Assembly: GCF_030272615.1 (NCBI RefSeq)
Contig: NC_081407.1
Span: 97,507,897-97,571,896 of the forward strand
DNA length: 64,000 nt
Source: Cryptomeria japonica
Taxonomy: Eukaryota; Streptophyta; Pinopsida; Cupressales; Cupressaceae
Direction of reading: 5' to 3'
Under the pieces are notes generated by a model. It ran no database searches. It saw only the letters and a program-made list of their open reading frames with translations, and had not been told where the DNA came from. This document shows, in pieces, positions 11,001 through 23,000 of the stretch; the first letter of the stretch is position 1, and the number at the start of each line of letters is the position of its first letter. The position numbers and the translations under genes were made by a program.

Positions 11001-14000
11001 CCCCTCCAACCTCTACAATGGTTGATTGTTGGAATGGATTCAAAGAAGTCTCAATCATAGGAGGGTGAATAAGGTGGCACGAATAGGGAGGGCAGGTACA
11101 AGCTTCCTCACTAGGTACACCACCTCATGAAAGATGGATGGCGGAAGGCCACATGAGGCCAAGAGGGATGCTATATCCGCTCTTGGGCCTAGTGTGAGGA
11201 TCACTTCAAGCACCCTATCATGTCTCCTTATCCGAGTCCCGCTATGGTTGAACCCGTATAATGAATTACAGATATTATATAATTAAGATGATTTTGAATA
11301 TATGTTCTTTAACCCTAGAGGTAATAATTGATTTTATAAATTGTATCTTCAATAATTGTCTACCATGATTGCAGGATCTCAACCAGGATCTATCTTTCTT
11401 GTACGTTCTTTGGGTAAAGTTATATCTTTAACTATATTATGTTCCTTGTTTTTATTGAACTTGTGATTCTAGAGCAAAATATAGGGTAATCCCAAAAAGG
11501 GGACATTATAATGTGATTACTTTTTAACCATTGTAGGCCGATTCGGTAAGACTTGCTTTCTCATTCCATGGAAGAAAACCAGTAAAAGAAATGATGTGGC
11601 TGATTTGTTGTTGCACTAATGATTGGATTTACTTTTTGTAGAACTAGTAAGCCTAGAAAAAAAAAAGTCGGGATAGTGTATGCCCCTACCAGTTCCTTCT
11701 AGACCATAGCAAAGGAGCTTCAAAGATTTTGCAGTAACTTTGTCTTTGTCAACAAAAACAAGTGATTACTTGTTTACCATTTAGAGACCGGTAAGGTGTG
11801 TTTTCTGATTCCATGCAAGCAAACAACTAAAGGCAATTGTCTGGTTGATTTGGTTTTTCACTAATGATTGGGTTTACATTTTATAAGCCTAGTTCTATCA
11901 TTTCATTAATGGATATCATGAGAAAGTGTCAGGCCACATTGTGAGAAACAAAGGATACAAAGTTAAAGAGATCAACTTTGTTTAATCCACAAACAGATGA
12001 TCAGACCAAATTGATCAATATAACATTAGTGCAGCACTTGTTTATAATAGGAAGCATCTTAAATATTAAGATATACATCAACAATCCTATAGCAGAGCAT
12101 CCTTAAACATGGTTTGGTTATTTGCTTCCTAGTAGTTCAGACATAGTGATGGAACTGTCACAAGAAAAGTAAGAAAATCTGAAAAAGTGAATTCAAAAAC
12201 CTGTAGCACTAAGATCATTATTGACAAGATGGAATAAATAAACCTCAAGTGTAAGAGGTTAACGGATGATAAATCTAAGTACAAAGAGCAACATGATAGG
12301 CATGGAGTTTACCAAAAGTTCTAGATTACAGACAAAGCATGATTGCTCAACCAAAGAAAGCCTCCAAGTTAAAAAAACAAAGTTGAAACCCTTATGTGTG
12401 GTCCATTTTAAATTCTTGAACAAGTTGGTAAAAATAAATTCAGATTATATCTCCCTCCATACATTAGGTATTCCTCCTCTGCTAGATGACAAAGAAGGGA
12501 TTCCGTTGTCCTGCATTGAAGATCTATTACCTAGGCAAAGATGTATTGCAGAAGCAGGTAAGAATATTCATGAAGGGAGAGAAGGACAATTGGCATGGGA
12601 ATGAAAGGACAATTTCCACGGAAAGCCAAGTTTATTGAGTTTCTAAGAAATTATAAGGATCTTGATTAAGAATGCTCTACAGAGTTGAGTGAGAGAGTCT
12701 GTATTTGCAGTGAGGTGCATAGCAATCACAAGTGTAAATATACTGTAATCATGTTGAATGTGCCATTATAGCCAGTACCTCATAAGATTGCAAAGAGAAA
12801 GTGGCAAGAGAAAGAAAAGGTCCTTACTCACCTAGAGTTCTTTCCAACATTTAGTTCTCAAAGATAACCTGATGTTTATGCTTTGTTCTTGTGCTTTTAA
12901 TTCCTATTTGATGTAAATTATGCATACAATAATCTGTTATCACTGCACTTCACCATCTCAACTCTAACCACAAATTTGATCTTAGGAAAATTATAAGGGA
13001 AATTGGACAAGCCAGCTATTATAAGGATTAGGTGGCATTGTTTTAATAAATTAGATAGAAAATTTTAAGAAATAAATGACATTGAGGCAATTTGTTGGTA
13101 TTAGCAAATCTTATCATAAGCATCTCACACATGAACAATATTTTTCAAGTTATTCCTCAGTGACAAGATATGTGAGTATACTAGTCTATCTGGAGCACAT
13201 GATTCATGCATATGATGTTAATCCAGAGAAAGCAAAAGCCATTTTAACTGGCTCAAGCCTGCCAATGTGAGATTTGTATTGAGAGTTTAATTCTTGAAAA
13301 AAAGAAACATATCCTTTTCTGTAAGAGTATCACTTCTGTTGAGGCATGGACCAGCTAGGACTCGAACCTAGGACCTTCCAACGCTGCTGGAGTGCTCTAC
13401 CACTGAGCTACTGGCCCCTCTTGGACCAGTCCATCGTCGGTCCGGGTGTGGCTTATTTCCAACACCAACACCCCCCCTTAAGCCACACCTCTCGTGTGCT
13501 TGGGGCTCCTAGCTTGGACCTGGCTCTGATACTATGTTGAGACATGGACCAGCTAGGACTCGAACCTAGGACCTTCCAACGCTGCTGGAGTGCTCTACCA
13601 CTGAGCTACTGGTCCCTCTTGGACCAGTCCATCGTCGGTCCGGGTGTGGCTTATTTCCAACACCAACAACTTCCATTACAACAAGGAATAAATCCTTTGC
13701 TCAGAAGAGATCAATAAAATCCATATGTTGAGCTGTAGCAAAAGATTAACAATGGTCCAAATTTGGCACTACTTAACTTGCAACTGACATTTGAGGTGAA
13801 AACATATGCAAGTAAATTATATTATAGGTGCTGTCTTACTGTGAGGAAATAAGCTTGTTTGTTATCATACAAAGTTGTTTAATGGAGGAATTTTGAATTA
13901 CTACACCTACGACAAGGATTTATGTGCCCCTTTTCAATAACTTGAGAAAAGAAAATATTATTTAATGGGAAAACAAACAACCACCCACACAGATCACAAA

Positions 14001-17000
14001 CTACTTCAATGTTTGCTAGCACCATTAAAATTGCAGCAAATGTGACATTATAAATGTATAGGTTTATTCCAAAAATTTCATTTGGTTAAGAAGTGATGTG
14101 GTACCAACAATATGGAGGTCGATACATCGACGGGCACTACAAAGGTATTGGGCCCGCACCTTTGGTAGACAAAACTTTTGACTTAGAATACGTGGGCACG
14201 TGTTGTGAGCAGGAGTGCTATAAGCATCTCGTTCTCATGTTGGTGGGAATATGACTTCAAGACCGAAATGAGACCCCAAGATGAGCCTAGAGGGACAAAG
14301 AAACAAATAGTTGACGAAGCCAACATAAGGGACAGAAGGCAGAACGCAAAAGACAAGAAAAGCAAAGCTAGCAAGATTAGAAAATTCAAAAGAAAAAGTC
14401 ATTATGACATCCTGAAAATTAAGAAATTAAAAGAAAAAAGGACAAGGGAAATAAAAAAGCAAAGTGGTAGAGGTAAGCAAAAGTTGTTTGCACTTCAAGA
14501 AATTAAAACATAATAATTTTTACAAAGTGTTGGACGTCAAAAAGTTAAACATGAAAAGAATAAGGAAAATATTTTTTATGAAAAAATTAAAAAATGTGGT
14601 AGAAGTTCGAAGGCTAAAAATAAAAGGTGGCAAAAAATTAACAGTAAAAAATGCAAAGGAAATCAAAAGAAGGTGATTATTTTTTATAAATTTAATAAAT
14701 TGCATGATCAAAAAGCTAACCCTAACCCTTAAAGACGAAAATCATTATAAAGCAAGAGCATGAAGACATTTCCCCTACCAAGGATACGAGCACGAAAGGT
14801 TAAACTCAGCAGGGTACAAATTGCCAAGTCCCAAAAAGCGAGTGTAGGATCAAGTCCATACACCATACGGAGAATAGGAGAACAGAACATTGCAACATCA
14901 AGTCCGTACGACCTTAGGGACGAACAGATTGTAGACGGTTGAATCCGTACATCGTACGAGAAAGGACATTACCATATAGACGAGGATATCGCAAACGGTT
15001 GAATCCGGACACTGTATGAGTAAGGACATTACTGCAAGTGAACAAATCACTATACGCAGCAAAAGAGGAAGATTTTGTACGATGTGTGAAGGACCTCGTA
15101 CAAAGCTTGAAGAAGGTTGTAATGTCCCCAAGTAAGTTTAACCATTTAAGACATCATGATTCCAACATTCTCAAAGCAAATAGAAATAGAAATAGAAATT
15201 AACATCACGATGGAGTTCAACTTAAAAACCTTACTACCAATGTAAGTTAGGAAAAGATTACGCTTCTGAATAGGACGCTTTGATACCTCAACGTGATGAC
15301 TTCCCTCAGGGTTTTTGGATCCAAGCCCAGGCCTAATTTTGGGACGACACCCTCAAGGACTTACATGGGTCGCTGATCTCTACCCATCTTGGGATAGACG
15401 CCCGATGGTTTTACACAAGCCTTTCCCTATTCATTCATACAATATATATTTTAATAGTATGATCTTAAATAGGATGCTTTGATACCTCAGCGTGACGACT
15501 CCCTCAGGGTTTTTGGATCCAAGCCCAGGCCTAATTTTGGGACGACACCCTCAAGGTCTTACATGGGTCGCTGATCTCTACCCATCTTGGGATAGACGCC
15601 CGATGGTTACACAGGCCTTTCCCTATTTATTCATACAATGTATATTTTAATAGAAGTAATGAAATTATTAACGATGCAACAGTCTGATTGAATTATTATC
15701 AATGAAATCTGATATAATGATTGTCTTTAATAGCATGAAATAATTGCTATTCCTATATGATCATGCAGTGAAGATATGAGGACTATCTCTTATTCGAATA
15801 ACTATGCCCCATTGACCTTTGCACCCTATTATAGTGTGTACTTCACCCTGTTGCAAGGCGGATAATATCCCTCGGCGTTTTGAATATACTCTCCTAATAA
15901 TCCCCCCCCTTCAAGAGACTTACGATCCTCTGTTAATATCTCTTTAAGGGGTCATAATTGAGGAGTTGTATTCCAAAGGACACGTCTATTTATCATTGCC
16001 TCCGCACCATACTATGACAAATATTATTATCAGTTTAGACTTCCCTAATCACTATCCTTATAGTCGATATCTGATCCTTAGCCTTTAATCAATTAGTGGT
16101 AACTTTCACGTAATCACTGATCAAGTCCATATTAGAATCATTGTATAGAATTGATTAGTCTTTAATACTTGACGACACTGGTTAAGGAATGTTGATCACC
16201 AGTTGACATCGTATTAATCGACACGCACCCTTGCCTTAGCCGATATCATTATAAACTACGACATTATTATATTAGTGACCATCGCCGGGCATATAGTTCC
16301 CATGTTATGATTCGGTAGTCTCGATTATTAATTTCCCATCGCTGGGCTACCGATTTTTTCATATGGACTGACGTTGCTGTTAATATAAAGTATACCGTAA
16401 TTATTATTCTTCGCTAATCCTTCAATATCGTTCCATATCGACCTTGTCTTCCTGCTATGTCATTTTTCTTCATTGTGACAAGTGGATGATTTCATTTTTC
16501 CAATGGTATATATTTCCTTGGCAATTTATATTATTCTTGGGAAGCATATATAATAATCGGTGGATAAGTCAGATGATTGTTTGGTCACATTACTTATATT
16601 TTTTTTTATTAGTTCTCCTTCTTAATGAATATGGTATTTCATTTTTTTTATTTATTAATTATTATTATATAATATATATATATATATATTTTAATTTTAT
16701 CATTATTATTTGTTATTAAATCGTGATTCAAAGTGGAGACATTACAAAGGTAGCCATACAAGGAGGGAAGGATAGAGCCGTACGGAAGATACGAACCACA
16801 CATACTATATGCAAAAGAGGGAGCCGTACAGAATTGAAGAAAAGTTTGTACGTTGTAGGAGGAAGATCGTACGAAGGAGAGGGTGCACAAAATCACACCA
16901 TAGAAGAAGTCATATGAGAAAGGTTGGAGATGTCGTACAGAGAGAGGAACGAAGCGTATAGGAGAAGGAAGGAGTCATATGAGCAAGGTAGGAGCCATCC

Positions 17001-20000
17001 ACCCCGACATCATCTCTACTACCAAGGACGTCCTCTCACCCTCCTGCTTCCTAGTGATTTTGTGATGTCCCCTTACTGTACTGCCCTAAGATTTACCCTA
17101 AAAACATGTTTGCGATCAGTTAAGATTAGAATGTCATCTTACCAAATGAGTCTCTTTTGATGGTGCAGTCCCAAAGCCTGAAACCTGCAAGCACATCTGA
17201 AAGAACACATGCAGATATACATAGATATATTCCACTTTTAGATTACTTCTCATATTTTAAAACATATAAACATACAGCAGTATGGGAGAAGGGATGTGGA
17301 GGGTCCACCCAAAGCACTTTCCTATACCAAGCCTAAGAGGGTTGTATAGCACAGCCCTCCCCCTTGGTGGCTTGTATCTGCATTCCCCATCCACATTACA
17401 ACTCCTAAAGTCACTTGCCACCTTAAGGGGTTTGGGCGAGATCGTAAGTGGACTACCTGGCCTTTTAGGTAAGTGCCCCTGGTTCTTTGGATCCCTTTGA
17501 TCCACTTAGAACAGCATCTTACCCTCCAAGTTCATCCTTCATTGCTTACACCTGAGGCCCATCCTATAGGGTGGTAGTCAATCAGACAGAATTTCCAATT
17601 ATTATTTCCTCAATAAGATTACATTCATAGTCTTAATTAAATATAGGCAGAGTGTTCATATGCAAGTAATTATTAGTAGATAATAAAGAGGCAGTAATTA
17701 TACCGAAGAATGATTGAAACAAGTAGAAGACTGTACAGTACTTTATCTGAATCTGATAACTATCTTCCCTTTTGAATGTTGTTGTTTGATCTCCTAAGGA
17801 TCAAGGACTGGCTGAGACTTTATTTTTCTTCCTTTTTCTTAAGTTTCTGATCCTCACTTCACTTCTCATCGATGCCTCCCTTTATATCCTCCTTCCATTG
17901 TGGGAAGATGTGTCCCTTGGGAAAAGTTCTCCTTGAAAGGTGATGTCTCCCTTCTAGACATGACCGCTGCCTTAAAGCAATTTGTTAACACTTAGCACAC
18001 AATCGTTTAATACATTTGTTCAATTATTTCCCACGATAATGCAGATATCACTTCCTTCCTTGTGTCAAACCTTCATCATGTCAAACAATTGGGAATTCGA
18101 ATTAGAGGTTATTTCCCAAACTCAGCACGAATCAGGCGAGTCGAGCCAAGTTCGGCGAGTTTTGCCAACTCAGGACTCGGACTCCGCGAGTTTTGCCCAT
18201 AACTCGCCTGACTCATCGATGCCTCCCTTTATATCCTCCTTCCATTGTGGGAAGATGTGTCCCTTGGGAAAATTTCTCCTTGAAAGGTGATGTCTCCCTT
18301 CTAGACATGACCGCTGCCTTAAAGCAATCTGTTAACACTTAACACACAATCGTTTAATACATTTGTTCTATTATTTCCCACGATAATGCAGATATCACTT
18401 CCTTCCTTGTGTCAAACCTTCATCATGTCAAACAATTGGGAATTTGAATTAGAGGTTATTTCCCAAACTCGCCGCGAATTAGGCGAGTTCGCCGAATTGG
18501 CGAGTCGAGCCAAGCTCGGCAAGTTTTGCCAACTTAGGACTCGGACTCAGCGAGTTTTGCCCATAACTCGCCTGACTCGCGAGTCACATGAGTTATGGCT
18601 AAATTCGTCGAGTTTGAGCTCCAGGACTCACACCACAGCATGTGTAAATTTCGAATTGCAAATACAAAAAAAATAAAAGCTTTTTGACAATTTTTTTTTA
18701 TTTCTTTTTCATTTAACCCTAAAAGGTCTTCTAATTGCTAGTTGTGAGAAGAAGAGAGGAAAAGTGAGAGAGAGGAAGGAAAACAAGAGGCCATAGGTTT
18801 GCAACCAGCAGGGAAGAAGAGCATCAAGGAGACCACAAATCACATTGGGGAGGCCATAGGCTTGCATTGAGAGCATCAAGGAGTCTACAGCAAGACTTCT
18901 CAACTCATTTGAAAGAGGTAAGTGTTAAACTTTGTAAATTTTGTTGGTTTTTTATGTATGTTAATGGATTTTTTTCATTTGTTTGTTAAATTTTTTTAGT
19001 TTAACAGTTAACTTTCCAAATCTTGAATGTTTTTATTTTTTTAGTTTAACTTCAATGAGAAGTAAAATAATAGCAAAGTGCAAACCCTACATTTTTTTAG
19101 AAAAAAATTGTAAACATGTATTTACAATTTTTTCTTAAAAAAAGTAGGGTTTGCTGATTTTTTCTATTACTTTATAACTTTATAAAAATTTCTTATTGCA
19201 GCAGCCTTCACGTTTTAAAAACATTCATTTTTCACAATGCCTAGAAAGGATGAGGCTTGGAAATATACTGAAGAGTTTCCTAGCAAACAAAAAAATCAAA
19301 CAAAATGTTTTTTTCATAAAGAAATTAATTTTGGTGGCATCAATAGATTTAAATACCATATTGCCGGCATACCTGGCCATGATATTGAGGTATGCAAATT
19401 ACAAACTGCTGAGGCAAAACGTTTCTGTTATGTCCAATTAGAAACGCATGAACAAGAAAAGTAATTGGAAGAGCTAAGTGCTATTGGCTTCCATGCACCC
19501 ACATCCACATCTGCATCCACATCCGCAGGCTGTGTTGGAGAGGGTTCTTCCATAGCTCCCTTTTGTCTTAGTGCTTCTACAAGTGCTGGTGCTTCTACTT
19601 CTACTCCTCCTAGTGGCACTATTACCTTTGGCCCTAGAGTTCAGAAATCCAAGTTGGATAGTTATTTTGTGCCACGCAGTACTCCTGGGGCACAACCCTC
19701 ACTTGAGAGCATGGGTTGGAACAAGGAGGTTCATGATGCTGCACGAAAACAAATTTGCAAGTTTTGGTACTTTTGCAACATTCCATTTATTGCAGCCAAG
19801 CAATTCTTTTTTATTTTATTGCTTTAAGTTTAAAAGTAAACTTATAGTTTGAAGTTGAACTCTACTTTGTCTAATCATAATCTATTTGTGATAGGTCTCC
19901 TTATTAGCAAGGCATGGTAGATGCCATAACCATTTGTGGTGTAAGGTTTAAAGCCCCTACCGATGCTGAGTTAAGTGGCCCCCTCTTGTTAGAAATGGTT

Positions 20001-23000
20001 GAGGATATAAAAGTTGAGCTAGAGGACCAACGACAGTCTTGGAGCAAAAAGGGTTGCACCATCATGACAGATGGTTGGACGGATAGGAGGATTAGAACAC
20101 TCCTAAATTTTCTTGTTTCCTGCGGAGGTGATTGATCATTCTAATTTGTACTTCCCTAAATGCATTGAAAAAATTAAATTTTGGTTTGTTGAAACTTGAT
20201 TGATAAATGATAATTGATAATTATTTTGCTCTATTTTCAGGATCCACCATGTTCTTGAAGTCTATTGATGCTTCCTCACATGTGAAAAATGCCACATACT
20301 TATGTGAGGCTATTGAATAAGTCATACAAGAGGTGGGGGAAGAAAATGTGGTGCAAGTGGTGACAGATAATGCAGCAAGTTATGTTGCTTCAGGTAAACT
20401 TTGAACTTTTCAAGTCTTGATGGAGAGGCATCTATGATTATTTAAAATTTTCTTAACACATCAAAATTTCTAATTAATTTAAAATTGCTGCAAAAAATTT
20501 TGGGTCTCCATGTGCGGCCCATTGCCTTGACCTCATGTTGGAGGATATTGGTAAGCTTGAATGGGTGAAATCAATAGTTGAAAGGGCCAAAAATATCAGC
20601 AAGATTATCTTCAATCATGCATTGGTCCTTAGCATTATGAGGCAATATACGGGGCAAAAGGAGTTGGCTCATCCTGGAATCACGAGGTTTGCCTCAAACT
20701 TCCTCACACTGAAATCCTTGATGAAATCAAAGGCGGCTTTGAGGCGTATGTTTGTTGGTGAGGAGTGGACTTCCTCATCCTATGCTATGACCACTACAAG
20801 GATAGATGTGGTAAATTGCATTTTTGATGAGCCAGGTTTTTGGACCCCTTGTGGAGAGATCGTGCAGGTAAATTTATTACAATTAAACATTTAGTATCTA
20901 CTATTTAGTAATGTACTTTTAATTTATTAACAATTTAACTTTGCAATTTTGCTTTTTTTTAATTTTAATTTGTGACTTAATTGTTTTTGTTTAACATTAT
21001 GTGTAGGTCACTGAGCCCCTCGTAGTTCTCCTACGAGTTGTTGATGGGGAGAAGCCCTCTATGGGCTATATATATGAGGGTATGGATAGGGCCAAGGAGG
21101 CCATTAGGTCCATATATGAAGGAGATGAGGATAAGTATGGCCCCATTTGGGAGATTATTGATAGGAGATGGCAGAACCAACTTCACAAGCCCATCCATGC
21201 AGCAGGCTATTACCTCAATCCGGCATTTCGATTTGGTGATGACTTGAAGGCGGATGAGGAGGTTCTTAGTGGCCTGTATACAGTGGTACAGAAGTTGTGT
21301 ACTAATGGCACAGCCTCAAGTACAACGCTCCAACTGGATAAATATAATAATCAAGAAGGGGCAATAAAGACAATTTAGCATATAATCAAAGTTTGTTACA
21401 TTCAAATAAGAAACTTTGAAAGGCGTTATTAATGTGAAAAGGGTGTGTCTAACAGGGAGTTTATTTTTAAAAGTTTGTAAATACAATCATAAGGACACTT
21501 TATATACACATCAAAGCCACATTGTAAAAGGTGGATTCTCGATAAAAACTAACACCTAATGTCCACTTATGGTTTCTATTTTTCTTTGTGTACAATCCTC
21601 AAAGAAACAAAGCTTTTAAATTTTGACTATCTGGTGGCAACATGTTGTTCTTGACAACATTCTATTTTATGCTTGTTGTCATGCACAACATGAAAAGAGA
21701 AACATGAAAAGAGAAAGCTTTAAAATGATCATGAAGCAAATATTGAAGACAACGGAAATGATAAAAAGCAAAAAATCTATCAGGCATAAGAACTAAGCAA
21801 GTAAGCACAACCTCTAAATTGGAGGTTGGAGGATTTTTATATCTCGAACTAGCTTCTCACTCAAAGATAAGACTTTGCATCAGAAGCACCAGTTTCATTT
21901 TTGAGCCCCTTCATGAGCAAGGGACTGGAGTGTGCCCATTGCAAAGTATGTCTCAATCCACAGAATTGGTGAGCTATACCTATGGATAGTTGAATATGTC
22001 TCAATCCATAGTTTTGCAGGTTTTTACTAGTGGATAATTGAGTACATCTCAATTCACAAAACGAGTGTTAGTGTGGATAGTTAAGTAAGTCCCAATTCAC
22101 AGTTGATTGGTATTTCTCTTGTCAATAATTGAGTTTATCTCAAATCACAAGAGGAGTGGTGTACTTGTGAATAATTGAATATGTCTTGATTCGTAGGTAT
22201 TTTGAGGATTTGTAGGTATGGCAGTTCAGATCCACTTTGTCTTTCCACGCTTAAATAAATGATTCCATACATTTAAGTGATTCCTATTCAAAACAAGGAG
22301 AACTTTTTTTCATCAAACATCAAATACGAAGGGCTGAGCCATATGCCCATGTTGCTACAGGATGCTGCATGGCCAAGTTGCAGGTGTTACAAGTTGCTGT
22401 AGAACATCATCATGGGTTGTTGACAGACAACTGTTCAGTAGTTGTTGACAAACAAGTGGTCAGTAGTTGCTGACTAAAATTTGTTTCATAGCATTGCTGA
22501 GATAACTGTCCTGCAACATGCTGATGGGAGAGAGTTTCCACAGCAGCTATAGGGAGATGTAAGACCTTGCAAACGACTGTTAAATGGCTGCAGAATATTG
22601 TAAGATGACATTGGGGCCTTCTTAATACTATTTTATGTATGTTCTCAGTTAATTACCTTATGTTGAGTTAGTTCTAACATTATTAGCATACACCAGTTGT
22701 GAAAAGAATGCTCTAAATGTTGCAGGACAATGCTAATCCTGTCATGTGGTCCCAGCTAAATGTTAATGACTTTCTAGTGAAAGTAAAATTTTCCATGTGA
22801 CATTTTTTATATTTTTGAGTTACTGGCTGACCACTCATCGGCCATGATTGGGAATTCTGCTTATACGTGCATGAATAGGGAGTGGTTTACCAATCTAGTT
22901 CAACAAAGAAAGATGTAATTATTAAGCTGATAACCAACCAAAGAAATTTATATAGGAAAAGACATAAAAGGTTTGTGAATTGTAGTTAGTCTGTCGGGTA

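Larger units (their letters stand above)
13337..13668 (-). mobile_element. Complete TRIM with tRNA-like LTRs, TSD ACTTC
   Basis: A 332-bp element with two 134-bp LTRs (13337-13470 and 13535-13668) differing at only two positions, TGTTG...CAACA ends, and perfect 5-bp duplications ACTTC (13332-13336, 13669-13673). The 64-bp interior holds, on the minus strand, TAGTATCAGAGCCAGG directly after the upstream LTR (initiator-Met primer site) and AAGGGGGG directly before the downstream LTR (polypurine tract). Nothing else fits inside, so it is a terminal-repeat retrotransposon in miniature. Each LTR contains a 70-nt tRNA-like unit with pol III boxes A and B. No TATA box was seen. Confidence 0.95.
14205..17005 (+). 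repeat. Purine-rich repeat with CGTACG motifs, split by a solo LTR
   Basis: On both sides of the LTR at 15118-16746 the plus strand is strongly A/G-rich and carries many CGTAC or GTACG motifs spaced tens of bases apart (for example near 14905, 14950, 15078, 15098, 16779, 16827, 16847, 16868 and 16936). A Lys/Arg-rich frame (14205-14513) is a by-product of this composition; no domain is visible. Probably one old repeat interrupted by the LTR. Confidence 0.5.

Noticed and set aside
13348-13615. Two ordinary nuclear tRNA-Ala(AGC) genes
   Set aside because: They lie inside identical LTRs with TSD, lack a T4 terminator and have C at position 33, so a retrotransposon component is a better explanation.
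14205-14513. 102-codon Lys/Arg-rich protein
   Set aside because: Explained by the purine-rich strand; no domain and it lies in a repeat.
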